From Erysipelotrichaceae bacterium OPF54 (GTDB lineage Bacteria > Bacillota_I > Bacilli_A > Erysipelotrichales > Erysipelotrichaceae), in the NCBI GenBank assembly GCA_022834735.1, contig BQKD01000001.1, positions 1,279,659-1,343,658 of the forward strand: DNA of 64,000 nucleotides, given 5' to 3'. Shown one piece after another: positions 44,222-58,654 of this stretch. Position 1 is the stretch's first letter. Each line of letters begins with the position of its first letter. The notes beneath the pieces are model-generated. The model saw only the letters and a list, made by a program, of their open reading frames with translations. It searched no databases and was not told the DNA's origin. A program made the position numbers and the translations under genes.

Positions 44222-45174
44222 CAGGAATTATCCCCCTTTCCAAGACGAATGCGCGGATCGATGATCCCGTACATCACGTCGATGATCAGCATGACGACAA
44301 TATACATAACAGAATACAGGAACGATACAGCCAGGATGACGTTGTAGTCGCGCACCTCGATCGCCTTGACAAGCAGGGAACCGAGCCCCGGGATGCCGCA
44401 GATCTTTTCGATGACCATGCTTCCTGTCATCAATCCGACAATGATCGGCCCTAATACCGTGATGACCGGGATCAGGCAGTTGCGGATGGCATGATGCCAT
44501 ATGAGATGCTTGCGGCTGATCCCTTTCGCTTCAGCCAGCTGGATATACTCGCTGCCCATGACCTCGATCATTTCGGTCCGGGTGAAACGGGCCACATTGG
44601 CAATGACACCCATGGACAGAGCCACCATCGGAATGATGCTCGAGGAGACCGGCTGCGAAGCGTTGTACAGTACCGGAAGCACCGGCCAGTTGACGCCGAA
44701 AATGATCAGCAGCAGCAGGCAGAACACGAAGGAAGGGATCGAAACGCCGATGACCGCCAGGATGGTCGCGATCGTGTCCCATATGGTGTTGCGGTTCAGG
44801 GCCGCCACGATCCCGAGCAGGATCCCGATGATCGTACCGATGATCGTCGCTCCGATCCCGAGTGCGAAGGAAACACCGATGCGCGGACCGACAAGCCCGG
44901 CCACGCTCATGTTGCGCTGGATAGCATAGGAAATGCCGAAATCGCCTTTGAGCATATTGGTGATGTAAATAAAGAACTGCTGCAGTACCGGCTTGTCCAG
45001 ACCATAGGCCGCGTAGATCGCCGCTTTCTGGGTCTCGGTCAGCTTTTCGTCGTTAAACGGTGTACCAGGCATCAGTTTGAGGATCATGAATAAAACGAAC
45101 ACGATCACGAATAAGGTGACGATCGAAATCAGTATTCGTTTCAATATGTATTTTAGTGTGGATTTATCCATCAT
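44221..45174 (-). CDS. oppB: Oligopeptide ABC transporter permease OppB
   Basis: 317 residues. The first membrane helix (ILISIVTLFVIVFVLFMILK) is followed by the OppB motif MPGTPFND and YGLDKPVLQQFFIYI. The EAA loop LAEAKGISRKHLIWHHAIRN and five further helices follow. It forms the channel with OppC. A hairpin in the 68-bp gap to oppA probably reduces its transcription relative to oppA. Confidence 0.93.
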   Translation of the reverse strand: MMDKSTLKYILKRILISIVTLFVIVFVLFMILKLMPGTPFNDEKLTETQKAAIYAAYGLDKPVLQQFFIYITNMLKGDFGISYAIQRNMSVAGLVGPRIGVSFALGIGATIIGTIIGILLGIVAALNRNTIWDTIATILAVIGVSIPSFVFCLLLLIIFGVNWPVLPVLYNASQPVSSSIIPMVALSMGVIANVARFTRTEMIEVMGSEYIQLAEAKGISRKHLIWHHAIRNCLIPVITVLGPIIVGLMTGSMVIEKICGIPGLGSLLVKAIEVRDYNVILAVSFLYSVMYIVVMLIIDVMYGIIDPRIRLGKGDNS

Positions 45175-45194
45175 TGACTCCTTTCAGTAAAATA

Positions 45195-45236
45195 AGAAAG
45201 AGCTGTAAGGGATTGAATCGCGTTTCTTACAGCTCA
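45195..45236 (-). terminator. Intra-operon attenuating hairpin between oppA and oppB
   Basis: On the minus strand GAGCTGTAAG pairs with CTTACAGCTC, followed by TTTCTTATTTT. The T-run is broken, so it is likely a leaky terminator that keeps oppA expression above oppBCDF. Confidence 0.75.
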
Positions 45237-45242
45237 TGATGA

Positions 45243-46862
45243 CTAGCTTTCTTTCTTCAGGTTTTTATAGATATAAGGAACACCAACAGCGTGGTTTTCG
45301 ATCCCTGTCACTTTTTTGTTGATGAGGCTCGCACCGCCAACCTGGAAGACTCCGACAACAGGAACATCGTTCATCAGGATCGCTTCCGCATCCTGCAGTT
45401 TCTGCCAGCGTTCTTCATCCGTAGAAGCGTTTGCGGCTTCAGCCATCGCCGTATCAAATTCCTTGCTAGAGTAATCGCCATAGTTATAAGCGTTGCCAGT
45501 TAACATCAGGTTCAGATAGGTCGTCGGATCGGCATAGTCAGGACCCCAGCGGGTAAGTACCATATCGAAGTCTCTTGCTTTCTGCTTTTCGATACGGTTT
45601 TCTTTTTCCTGGCTTACCATTTCTACTGTAATGCCGTCCAGTTTCTGGATCTCGGACTGAATGAATTCAGCGGCCGGTTTGGAAGGATCGCTTGGTTCGT
45701 AAAGCAGCGAAAGCGTGATCGAATCGACACCCAGTTCTTTTTTCGCTTTATCCCAGTATTCCTGCGCGGCTTTCAGACCATCCTCGGCAAAGATATTGAA
45801 ATATTCAGGAGCCGATTCGCGGTAGTCTTTTCCGTCAGGACCCGTCGCCAGCGCTTCTGGAACGAAACCGCCGCACACAACAGAACCGTCTTTCAATACG
45901 TTTTCAACCAGATCTTCGCGGTCGATGACGGTCGCAATCGCTTTGCGCAGGTTTTCGTTCTGCAGGTATTCATTGGCGTAGTTGTACTGCAGATACCACA
46001 GGTAGCCTTCCAGAACTTCCGTATATGCCTCGTTGTCTTTGTATTTGTCGACCAGCGTGGAATTCAGTTTCGTAAAGTCTGTGTTTCCGCTTTCGAAGTC
46101 AAGGGCTGATGTGCTTGCTTCCGGAACGATGTTTACATTGATCCCGTCGACATTGACGTTGTCGGCATCCCAGTATTTGTCGTTCTTTTCCAGAACGATC
46201 TTGTTGCCTTTGCTCCAGCTGACCAGCTTGTACGGCCCGTTGGCGATCAGATTTTCTGCAGCCAGCGCGTACTGGTCGCCCTGTTCTTCGGCAAACGCTT
46301 CATTGACAGGGTAGAATACCGGAAACGACATCAGGCTCAGGAAATAAGGACATTTCTTGGAAAGTTCGACCTCGAATGTCTTCTCGTCGACGGCTTTGGC
46401 CGCCAGATTGAGCGAATCGTCTCCGTCAAGGATCTCGTCCGCATTTTTGATGCAGGCGCCGTCCGAACCGAACAGATAGGCATATTCTGCAGCCGGATTC
46501 TTGATCGTCGCATTCCATGCGTATTCAAAATCCTGGGCAGTGACCGGATCGTCGTTGGACCATACCGCATCTCTTAAATGGAAAGTATATGTCAGACCGT
46601 CGTCTGAAACATCGTAGGATTCAGCCAGCGCCGGAACGATGTTGCCGTCGGCATCCACTGACTCAAGTCCTTCGATGGTCGCCGCGATCATCTCGAATGA
46701 CATACCATCCGTGGCATACCGCGAGTCCATTGAAATGACATCATTCTCTTTTGCCAGGTTCACATAGTTTCCCGAGCTGGAAGATTCCCCCGATGAACCA
46801 GAGCAGCCTGCCAGAGAAAATGCCATCACTGAACAGCATGCCAGTGATAAGAATTTCTTCAT
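45243..46862 (-). CDS. oppA: Oligopeptide-binding lipoprotein OppA
   Basis: 539 residues. The lipoprotein signal is CCSVMAFSLAGCSGSSGESS with lipobox LAGC. The SBP family 5 signature is visible (VDADGNIVPALAESYDVSDD, TYTFHLRDAVWSNDDPVTAQ), with conserved DYADPTTYLNLMLTG in the ligand cleft. It is anchored outside the membrane and delivers peptides to OppBC. First gene of the operon, with GGAGGAGA before the ATG. The extra gene spacing and hairpin to oppB allow excess binding protein. Confidence 0.94.
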   Translation of the reverse strand: MKKFLSLACCSVMAFSLAGCSGSSGESSSSGNYVNLAKENDVISMDSRYATDGMSFEMIAATIEGLESVDADGNIVPALAESYDVSDDGLTYTFHLRDAVWSNDDPVTAQDFEYAWNATIKNPAAEYAYLFGSDGACIKNADEILDGDDSLNLAAKAVDEKTFEVELSKKCPYFLSLMSFPVFYPVNEAFAEEQGDQYALAAENLIANGPYKLVSWSKGNKIVLEKNDKYWDADNVNVDGINVNIVPEASTSALDFESGNTDFTKLNSTLVDKYKDNEAYTEVLEGYLWYLQYNYANEYLQNENLRKAIATVIDREDLVENVLKDGSVVCGGFVPEALATGPDGKDYRESAPEYFNIFAEDGLKAAQEYWDKAKKELGVDSITLSLLYEPSDPSKPAAEFIQSEIQKLDGITVEMVSQEKENRIEKQKARDFDMVLTRWGPDYADPTTYLNLMLTGNAYNYGDYSSKEFDTAMAEAANASTDEERWQKLQDAEAILMNDVPVVGVFQVGGASLINKKVTGIENHAVGVPYIYKNLKKES

Positions 46863-47023
46863 ATTATCTCCTCCTGCGTGTTCGTTTTGTGAACACTTAT
46901 AAAAGTATTATAAACAAATATGTTATGAATGCAACATTTTTCATTTTAATTTTGTGAAAGTAGTTTCAATATTTTTAATATATTTTCAAGTGTTGTAATA
47001 TAATGGAAAAAAAGGTGATGAAA

Positions 47024-47989
47024 ATGAAAAAAACAAAGGTAAACGAAATCGAGAATTTCCGGATCGGCAACGCGCAGGATCTGGAAGGAGCAACAGGCTG
47101 TACGGTCATTGTGTGCGAAAAAGGGGCGACTGCCGGTGCGGATGTGCGCGGAGGGGGTCCGGCGACACGGGAAACTGATCTGCTCCGTCCTGAAAATATG
47201 GTCCAGCAGATCCATGCCGTCACTTTATCGGGCGGCTCCGCTTTCGGTCTGGAGGCATCAAGTGGTGTCATGGAGTATTTAAAAGAAAAAGGGATCGGCT
47301 TCCATATGGGCGATATCGTTGTGCCGATCGTGTGCGGAGCATGCCTGTTTGATCTGGCTGTGGGCGAAAATACCCATCCACCCAAAAAATTCGGAAGGAT
47401 CGCCTGTGTCAACAGCGAATTCAACCTGGTCGAGCACGGCAATGTCGGTGCCGGTACCGGAGCTAGCGTAGGCAAGGTGCTCGGGAAAGAGCATTCTATG
47501 AAGAGCGGATTAGGAACTTATGCGCTGCAGTGCGGGGAACTGAAGGTCGGCGCCATTGCGGCAGTCAACGCGTGCGGCGATGTGTATGAGCCCAATTCTT
47601 CGATCCATGTTGCCGGTTTATATGATCCGGCGACCAATACCTATATGGACAGTGAAGAAATGATCATGGAGATGGCAGAAAGCCGGCCGCATGAAAATAC
47701 GACGATCTGCTGCATCATCACAAACGCGAAACAGACAAAGGCCCAGATGAACAAAGTGGCTTCGATGGCGCAGGATGCGCTGGCCAGAACGATCCGTCCG
47801 GTCCATACTTCTAGCGACGGCGATACGGTGTTCGCGATGGCGTGCGGCGATGTGGAAGCGCCGACCGATCTGGTCGGGATCATGGCAGTCAAGGCGCTCG
47901 AACAGGCCATCGTGGATGGATGCAAAGCAGCCCAGGATGCGTACGGGCTTGTTTGCTGGGCCACGTTGAACGAGAAAAAGGCAGATTGA
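47024..47989 (+). CDS. P1-family (DmpA-type) aminopeptidase/amidase
   Basis: 321 residues from ATG 47024. An upstream ATG at 47003 lies within a TATAAT sequence, and GGTG at 47013-47016 fits the later start. The N-terminal nucleophile hydrolase features are ATRETDLLRPENMVQQIHAV, TLSGGSAFGLEASSGVMEYL and CGACLFDLAVGENTHPP, with the cleavage/nucleophile region ENTTICCIITNAKQTK near residue 230 and GDTVFAMACGDVEAPTDLVG near 270. The family (MEROPS P1, S58) self-cleaves and hydrolyses small peptides or amides. It is transcribed away from oppA and may process imported peptides. Confidence 0.85.
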   Translation: MKKTKVNEIENFRIGNAQDLEGATGCTVIVCEKGATAGADVRGGGPATRETDLLRPENMVQQIHAVTLSGGSAFGLEASSGVMEYLKEKGIGFHMGDIVVPIVCGACLFDLAVGENTHPPKKFGRIACVNSEFNLVEHGNVGAGTGASVGKVLGKEHSMKSGLGTYALQCGELKVGAIAAVNACGDVYEPNSSIHVAGLYDPATNTYMDSEEMIMEMAESRPHENTTICCIITNAKQTKAQMNKVASMAQDALARTIRPVHTSSDGDTVFAMACGDVEAPTDLVGIMAVKALEQAIVDGCKAAQDAYGLVCWATLNEKKAD

Positions 47990-48360
47990 ACGGACGCTAA
48001 TCTGTCCTTTAAAAATATTTAAAAAATATATAAAAAAGTATTGACAGATAAAGTGTGGAGAGGTATTATAAGTGAGCGTTGAGAACGACGCAGAAAAGAA
48101 AACATACGAAACGCTTCCGAAGAAAGAAAAAAACTTTAAAAAAAGTGAAATTCTTTCTTGACGAAACGAAAAGGAAGAGTTAGTATAAACGAGCTGTCGG
48201 AAACGGCAGCGAGGGACGATCTTTGAAAACCTGACAGAAACGAATAGTTTTAGAAGAAAAAAACGTACAAGTACGAGAGAACTAAAATTACACGTCGATT
48301 TCTTGAGAAACACCTGAAAAGAAAAAAAGAGATAACAGAAACAAAAAAAGAGTCAATATC
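47990..48360 (+). promoter_or_regulatory. rRNA operon promoter and leader
   Basis: A strong promoter, TTGACA at 48041-48046 and TATTAT at 48064-48069 with 17-bp spacing, sits downstream of an A/T-rich UP-element-like tract (AAAATATTTAAAAAATATAT). The leader contains CGATCTTTGAAAACCTGA at about 48218, a motif repeated in the 16S-23S spacer (CGATCTTTGAAAATCAT at 49969), probably part of the processing/antitermination signals. No gene is seen here. Confidence 0.8.
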
Positions 48361-49889
<1,529 letters not shown>

Positions 49890-50145
49890 AAGGAGAAAGC
49901 GAAGAAGGTGTAAAGACGTGAGAAGGAGTTCTGTCAGGTTTTCAGGGATTGTCCTGAGAGCAGAAATCGATCTTTGAAAATCATCATACACAAATTTGAA
50001 GAAAAGACACAATAGATAAGAAGAGAAGAGGTCTTGAAAGCAAGTTGTGGAAGATAACACTGAGAAACAGTTAAAGAAATAACAGTTTTCATCAAAAGAA
50101 GAAAAATCTTGTAGAAAGCACATTGAAAGAAACTAGAGAACCAAC
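49890..50145. other. 16S-23S internal transcribed spacer without tRNA
   Basis: 256 bases with no tRNA. It carries a CGATCTTTGAAAA motif like the leader and long sequences likely forming the processing stems of 16S and 23S. Confidence 0.7.
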
Positions 50146-53054
<2,909 letters not shown>

Positions 53055-53143
53055 GAAGAGATGAAGACGTCCGCGACTTGCCAAGACCGATTGTGGAAGA
53101 GGGTGTATGGTGATTTTGAAAGATCGATGGAAAGCGTGAAGAA

Positions 53144-53260
53144 GATCCGGTGGCGATGGCGGGGTGGAAACACCTGTACCCATCCCGAACACAGAAGTTA
53201 AGCACCCCAGCGGCGACGATAGTTGGCCTTGCGCCTGCGAAAATAGCTCGCTGCCGGGTC
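53144..53260 (+). rRNA. rrf: 5S ribosomal RNA
   Basis: The terminal stem GATCCGG/CCGGGTC closes a 117-base molecule containing the conserved CATCCCGAACACAGAAGTTA. A run of nine T (53261-53269) follows as the operon terminator. Confidence 0.95.
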
Positions 53261-53323
53261 TTTTTTTTTGCATCCGCCATTTTTGGACCATTCATCTTAC
53301 AAAAATAAATCAATTAGGATGAA

Positions 53324-53334
53324 TATGATATAAT
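53324..53334 (+). promoter_or_regulatory. Extended -10 promoter of the cardiolipin synthase gene
   Basis: TGATATAAT at 53326-53334 is an extended -10 (TGN before TATAAT). Its position implies a very short leader of about 10 bases ending in GAGG before the ATG at 53350. No good -35 is visible. Confidence 0.5.
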
Positions 53335-53349
53335 TCTTTCGAGGTGTTT

Positions 53350-54885
53350 ATGAGACAAATATTAAAACTATTAAAATCAAAAGCATTTTATATCGTGTTA
53401 TCCCTGCTCCTGCAGGTCGTCGCATTGATCCTGATCATCACGTATTTTTCGTCCCGCTTCCAGGTGTTCTATTTTTTCATGCTCATCCTGAGCGTGATCA
53501 TCACAATCCATGTATGCAACCGGGAATCCGACTCCAGTTCCAAGCTCTTATGGGTCTTTCTGATCATGGCCGTGCCCGTATTCGGCGGCATCACCTATTT
53601 GTTTTTCGGAGGAAGAAAAATTCCGAAAGCCTTGATGAGCAAGGACCGGCAGGCTTATGCCGACTATAAACGATACGCCCTGCAGAATATAAAAACGCTC
53701 GAGAAAACGAACGGAAAAGACTATACATTGGACAAAATGATCTCGATGGCCTGGTCGAACGGATATTATCCCGTGTATGAAGACTGCGAGACAAAATATT
53801 TCGAGACCGGCGAGATCATGTTTCACGCTTTCATGAAAAGCATCCGCGAAGCGAAACAGTTCGTCTTTATCGAGACCTTTATTCTCGACCAGGGAAAGAT
53901 GTGGGATTCCCTGCTCGAACTGCTCATAGAAAAAGTCAATGAAGGAGTCGACGTGCGCCTGATCTACGACGACTTCGGCACCATTACCCATCTGAAAGAA
54001 AACTACGAACAGTATCTGAACAGCCTTGGCGTGAAAACGTACTCCTTCAACAAGATCCGTCCGCAGCTCGCCGTCCAGATGAACAACCGCGATCACCGGA
54101 AAATGATCATCATCGACGGGATCAAAGCGTATACCGGCGGCATCAATATCGCTGATGAATACATCAACACCAAGGAACGATTCGGCTACTGGAAGGATAT
54201 GGGTATTTATATCGAAGGAAAAGGCGTGGAAATGTTTACCATATCCTTTCTGCAGATCTGGAATTACCAGTCGCATCAGAATATCCGCTATGAAGATTTT
54301 CTGCTTCCGGATACCGCTTTCGAACACATCCGCGGAAAAGGATATATCATCCCGTTTTCGGATTCGCCGACCGACGATGCCAACACCGGAAAGAACATGC
54401 ATATGAACATGCTGAACGCAGCCGTGGATTATTTCTGGATTACGACACCCTATCTGATCCTCGACACCGAAATGATCGACGCGCTCGTTCTCGCCGTCAG
54501 CAACGGCGTCGACGTGCGCATCGTCGTACCCGGCATTCCCGATAAGAAGCTCGTCTACGCGGTCACCAAAAGCAATTGCGAATATCTCGTGAAAAAAGGC
54601 GTGAAGATCTATGAATACACACCAGGATTCATTCATGGCAAAGTATGCCTGAGCGATGATGTCAGCTCCCTGGTCGGTACCGTGAACATGGATTTCCGCT
54701 CCTATTATACGAATTATGAATGCGGCATATGGCTGTACAAGACCCAGTGTCTCGATGCGATAAAAAAGGATCTCGAACACATCTTCGAGCAGTCGCATCT
54801 CGTCACCGAAGAAGAATGCCGTCAGGTCAATCCGCTCATCCGCTACTACCGAAACGTATTAAGGATATTTTCGCCATTAATGTAA
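53350..54885 (+). CDS. cls: Cardiolipin synthase
   Basis: 511 residues from ATG 53350 with GAGG five bases upstream. Two N-terminal membrane helices (IVLSLLLQVVALILIITYFS and FYFFMLILSVIITIHVC) are followed by the PLDc_N region (FLIMAVPVFGGITYLFFGGR). Two HKD catalytic motifs follow: MNNRDHRKMIIIDGIKAYTG near residue 240 and FIHGKVCLSDDVSSLVGTVN near 425. The enzyme joins two phosphatidylglycerols into cardiolipin at the membrane. Length and layout are normal for Firmicutes Cls. Single-gene unit just after the rRNA operon. Confidence 0.93.
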   Translation: MRQILKLLKSKAFYIVLSLLLQVVALILIITYFSSRFQVFYFFMLILSVIITIHVCNRESDSSSKLLWVFLIMAVPVFGGITYLFFGGRKIPKALMSKDRQAYADYKRYALQNIKTLEKTNGKDYTLDKMISMAWSNGYYPVYEDCETKYFETGEIMFHAFMKSIREAKQFVFIETFILDQGKMWDSLLELLIEKVNEGVDVRLIYDDFGTITHLKENYEQYLNSLGVKTYSFNKIRPQLAVQMNNRDHRKMIIIDGIKAYTGGINIADEYINTKERFGYWKDMGIYIEGKGVEMFTISFLQIWNYQSHQNIRYEDFLLPDTAFEHIRGKGYIIPFSDSPTDDANTGKNMHMNMLNAAVDYFWITTPYLILDTEMIDALVLAVSNGVDVRIVVPGIPDKKLVYAVTKSNCEYLVKKGVKIYEYTPGFIHGKVCLSDDVSSLVGTVNMDFRSYYTNYECGIWLYKTQCLDAIKKDLEHIFEQSHLVTEEECRQVNPLIRYYRNVLRIFSPLM

Positions 54886-54914
54886 AAAGGATCCCGAAAG
54901 ATCCTTTTTTTTCT
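54884..54914. terminator. Bidirectional terminator between cls and fumC
   Basis: AAAAAGGATC, loop CCGAAA, GATCCTTTTTTTT. The convergent genes cls (+) and fumC (-) end on either side of it. Confidence 0.9.
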
Positions 54915-56286
54915 ACTTATTGATCATTTTTTCGGCATCCACGTATTCATCGAACTGTTCCGGAGTCAGATATCCAAGCTGCAGGATCGCCTCCTTAAGG
55001 CTCAGGTTTTCCCGGTTGGCCAGCGAAGCCGCTTCTGCCGCTTTCTTATACCCGATCACCGGATTCAGACAAGTGACGAGCATCAGGGAATGATCCACGA
55101 ACTTGCGCATCTGTTCTTTGTTGGCCTTCAGGCCATTCAGACAGTGATCCGTGAACGAGAGCATCGAATCGCTCAGCAGCCGGATGCTCTGGTCCAGATC
55201 GTAGGCAATGACCGGCATGAAAACATTGAGCTCAAAGTTTCCCTGGCTCGCCGCAAAACCGATCGCCGCATCATTTCCCATGACCTGCACGCACACCATG
55301 GTCATCGATTCGCATTGCGTCGGATTGACCTTGCCCGGCATGATCGAGGAGCCCGGCTCGTTGGCAGGAATATCGATTTCGTGCAGATTACACCGCGGAC
55401 CGCTCGCCAGCAGACGAATGTCATTAGCGATCTTCATCAGATTGGCTGCCAGCGCCTTCAAGGCACCAGAAAGGAAAACACACGCGTCCTTGCTGGTGAG
55501 GGCGTGGAATTTATTCGGATCCGGTCTGAACGGCAGATGCGTGTATTCTGCGAGAAGTCCTGTAACGGCCTGGTCGAATTCCGGCGGACAGTTGATCCCG
55601 GAACCGACGGCCGTGGCACCGCACGCCAGTTCGTAAATAAAGGAAAGCGCCTGATCGATCTGCGCCTCATTGTGCTCGAGCATCGAACGGTAGCCGCTCA
55701 GCTCCTGCGAAAAATACAGCGGCGTCGCGTCCTGAAGATGGGTCCGCCCGATCTTGATGATCCCCTCGTTCTCCTTTTCGAGCCGGCGAAACTGTTCCGT
55801 CATATGATGCAGCGCCGGTTTGAGATCCCGCATGACTTCGAGCGCACACATGATATGGAGCGCAGCCGGAAACGTGTCGTTGGACGACTGGGAACAGTTG
55901 ACGATATCATTGGGCGACAGGTTGGCATCCGGCACGTGTTCATTGCCGATCATGGAAATGACCTCGTTGACATTCATATTGGTCTGCGTGCCTGAACCGG
56001 TCTGCCATACTGAAAGAGGAAACTGATCCGTATACTGTCCTGCGAGTACTTCATCGCATACCCGGGCGATCGCTTCCGCCTGTTTATAGGAGATCTTTTT
56101 AAGATCCGCATTGGCTCTAGCGCACGCTTTTTTTAAGAACATGAAGCTTTCAATGATCATCCGCGGCATCTTTTCGGTGCCGATCCTGAAATTCTCCAGG
56201 CTTCGCTGCGTCTGCGACATCCAGTATTTATCCGCAGGAACTTTTACTTCACCTAAAACATCTTTTTCAATTCTGAAATTTTCCAT
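54913..56286 (-). CDS. fumC: Class II fumarate hydratase
   Basis: 457 residues. The fumarase/aspartase superfamily signature GSSIMPGKVNPTQCE is at about residue 315, with SVWQTGSGTQTNMNVNEVIS near 95 and the active-site GRTHLQDATPLYFSQELSGY near 185. It interconverts fumarate and malate without an iron-sulfur cluster. Start MENFRIEKDVLGEVKVPADK is typical of FumC rather than aspartase. A single gene on the minus strand with its own promoter region at about 56290-56340. Confidence 0.92.
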   Translation of the reverse strand: MENFRIEKDVLGEVKVPADKYWMSQTQRSLENFRIGTEKMPRMIIESFMFLKKACARANADLKKISYKQAEAIARVCDEVLAGQYTDQFPLSVWQTGSGTQTNMNVNEVISMIGNEHVPDANLSPNDIVNCSQSSNDTFPAALHIMCALEVMRDLKPALHHMTEQFRRLEKENEGIIKIGRTHLQDATPLYFSQELSGYRSMLEHNEAQIDQALSFIYELACGATAVGSGINCPPEFDQAVTGLLAEYTHLPFRPDPNKFHALTSKDACVFLSGALKALAANLMKIANDIRLLASGPRCNLHEIDIPANEPGSSIMPGKVNPTQCESMTMVCVQVMGNDAAIGFAASQGNFELNVFMPVIAYDLDQSIRLLSDSMLSFTDHCLNGLKANKEQMRKFVDHSLMLVTCLNPVIGYKKAAEAASLANRENLSLKEAILQLGYLTPEQFDEYVDAEKMINK

Positions 56287-56498
56287 AACCTACCTCTTTA
56301 TCGTATTGTACATATTTTATCAGATTAGGCCCCAGATACGCTATCGACTTTTTCAGAAAGGAAGGTTTAACACTTTTCTAAAAAATGTCTAGCTTTCATG
56401 AACAAAAAAAGAAAGAAAACGAGGAAAATTTATAATTTTTGGAGCACAATGAATGACTCCATGGTAAAATACATAAAACGGAAGGAGTCTTACCCTAT

Positions 56499-58604
56499 AT
56501 GAGGATGAAAGAACCATATGAAGCATATATCGATGATTACAATACGATCAATCTGTATATGTCCAAAAACTTTTTTGGAGGCCAAAGCTCTTCATTCCAC
56601 TTGAAAGATTCACAAAAAAGGATCATTCCTTTGACGATACAGCAGCGATCGGACCTGTATAACGGTTATACCCACTACAAGCTGTCGAACGAACCCCTTA
56701 CGATCGGTGAAGAGTATGAAGTGTACAACGAATACTGCAAAGCGACACCGGTCAAATATTCGCACATCGTGAAAACCGAACGGTTTTCCCGTGAATTTAC
56801 CAATATCCGCGACGAGCTCGGTCCCGAATACACGCCGGAGCGGTCCACATTCCGCGTATGGTCGCCGACTTCCAAACGCATCCTGCTCGTCTATGGACCA
56901 GAAGAAAACGAGCAGCGCAGGGAAATGGTGCGCAAACCGTACGGTCTGTTCGAAACAACCATCGAAGGCGACTGCCACAACATGGAGTATTTCTTCCTTG
57001 TGCGCAGGGAAGGAAAATGGCATGAATGCATCGATCCGTACGCGATGTTTTCGAGCGCCAATGCGCACAAAAGCATCGTGCTCGACGAAAGCCGGATCGG
57101 GCTGCCCGAAAAAGTGGCGATCGAACCGCTGCGCAGCAATACCGACGCGATCATTTACGAAGCGAGCGTGCGCGATATGACGAGCCAGAACGACATCGGC
57201 GTGGAACATCCGAAAACATTCGTCGGCTTCTGCGAAGAAAGCGAAACGACGCGCCTGAAAGACACGGGATTTTCCTATTTGAAATCGCTCGGGTTCACGC
57301 ATCTGCAGCTGATGCCCGTTTTCGATTTCGGCAGCGTCGATGAAGATTATCCGTGGGAATACTACAACTGGGGCTATGATCCGGTGCAGTACCGCGTTCC
57401 GGAAGGAAGCTACTCCACCGATCCGGATGATCCGGCAGCCCGGGTCAGGGAACTGGCACAGCTCGTAGCCACATGCCATGAAAACGGGATCCACGTCAAT
57501 CTCGACGTTGTCTTCAACCATGTGTACGAAAGAGAGCGCTTCGCCCTCAACACCCTCGTGCCATGCTATTACTTTCTCATGAATCAGAACGGAGAATTTT
57601 CCAATGGAAGCTTCTGCGGAAACGATATCGACACCCAGCCGATCATGTCCAAACGGTATTTCATGAATACGTGCCGCAAGCTTATCCGCCTGTATGATAT
57701 CGACGGATTCCGATTCGATCTGATGGGCATCCTCGATATCAATTTCATGAACGCGCTCAGCGAAGAATGCCGCCGGATCAAGCCCGGCTTCATGATCTAC
57801 GGCGAAGGCTGGAACATGCCGAGCTTCCTGGCCGACAATATGCGCGCCTCGCAGCAGAACCAGAATCAAATGCCGCATGTCGGTCATTTTTCCGACCGGT
57901 TCCGCGACGTCGTCAAAGGAAACAACGGCGATCTCGTGCAGAAAGGCTTTGCGAGCGGCGCGACCGGCAAGATGGCCGAAGCGCAGGCTGTCCTGGCCGC
58001 CAGTTGCCGCGACTTCGTTTTCAATACGCCCCAGAAAGTCGTGAATTATGTGGAATGCCACGACAATCATACGCTGTGGGACAAGAACCGGGTCGCCTGT
58101 CATAACGAGACGCGGGATCAGCGCGAAAAGAGACAGATCCTTGCCAATGCGATGGTCCTTCTCGCCCAGGGGATCCCTTTCCTGCATTCCGGCCAGGAGT
58201 TCGGACGAACGAAACAGAACAAAGGCAATTCGTACAATCTGGGCGACAACATCAATCAGATCGATTACGACCGGCGTGACCGCCATCTGCCCATCCTGCA
58301 CGCGACAAAAGAGCTGATCCGCATCCGCAAGGAACATCCTTCGTTCCGCATGGTGTCGAGCGAAGACATTTCCAACGCGGTCCACTTCGAAACGATCGAC
58401 AATGAAGTGCTCGTCTATAAAACAAGCCTGGACGGCGATGCGAATTACGTTTTTTTCAACCCGACCGGCAAAACGTTCCATTATACGATGCATCAGAGCG
58501 GGGAAGTCATTTTTGACAGTAGCCAGGCCAATGAGCGCCACACGATCGATCTGACCATCGCGCCGATCAGCGTTGTCGTTTATCATTTGAAGAATGAGAC
58601 TTGA
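56499..58604 (+). CDS. pulA: Type I pullulanase
   Basis: 701 residues, start 12 bp after GGAAGGAG. An N-terminal carbohydrate-binding-like domain is followed by the CBM48 region ([20 protein letters not shown]). The GH13 catalytic domain has the type I pullulanase hallmark [20 protein letters not shown], catalytic Asp in [15 protein letters not shown], Glu in [15 protein letters not shown] and the third acidic residue in [15 protein letters not shown]. No signal peptide, so it debranches alpha-1,6 links of glycogen or imported maltodextrins in the cytoplasm. Length matches B. subtilis-type AmyX. Confidence 0.93.
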   Translation: MRMKEPYEAYIDDYNTINLYMSKNFFGGQSSSFHLKDSQKRIIPLTIQQRSDLYNGYTHYKLSNEPLTIGEEYEVYNEYCKATPVKYSHIVKTERFSREFTNIRDELGPEYTPERSTFRVWSPTSKRILLVYGPEENEQRREMVRKPYGLFETTIEGDCHNMEYFFLVRREGKWHECIDPYAMFSSANAHKSIVLDESRIGLPEKVAIEPLRSNTDAIIYEASVRDMTSQNDIGVEHPKTFVGFCEESETTRLKDTGFSYLKSLGFTHLQLMPVFDFGSVDEDYPWEYYNWGYDPVQYRVPEGSYSTDPDDPAARVRELAQLVATCHENGIHVNLDVVFNHVYERERFALNTLVPCYYFLMNQNGEFSNGSFCGNDIDTQPIMSKRYFMNTCRKLIRLYDIDGFRFDLMGILDINFMNALSEECRRIKPGFMIYGEGWNMPSFLADNMRASQQNQNQMPHVGHFSDRFRDVVKGNNGDLVQKGFASGATGKMAEAQAVLAASCRDFVFNTPQKVVNYVECHDNHTLWDKNRVACHNETRDQREKRQILANAMVLLAQGIPFLHSGQEFGRTKQNKGNSYNLGDNINQIDYDRRDRHLPILHATKELIRIRKEHPSFRMVSSEDISNAVHFETIDNEVLVYKTSLDGDANYVFFNPTGKTFHYTMHQSGEVIFDSSQANERHTIDLTIAPISVVVYHLKNET

Positions 58605-58654
58605 TTTCAAACGATACCGTGTTTATAATTGAAAGAAAACATTTTGGAGGAAAT

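Noticed and set aside
56610..58610. A 666-codon minus-strand frame opposite pullulanase
   Set aside because: Shadow of the pulA coding frame caused by its codon usage; the plus strand has all catalytic motifs and a ribosome site.
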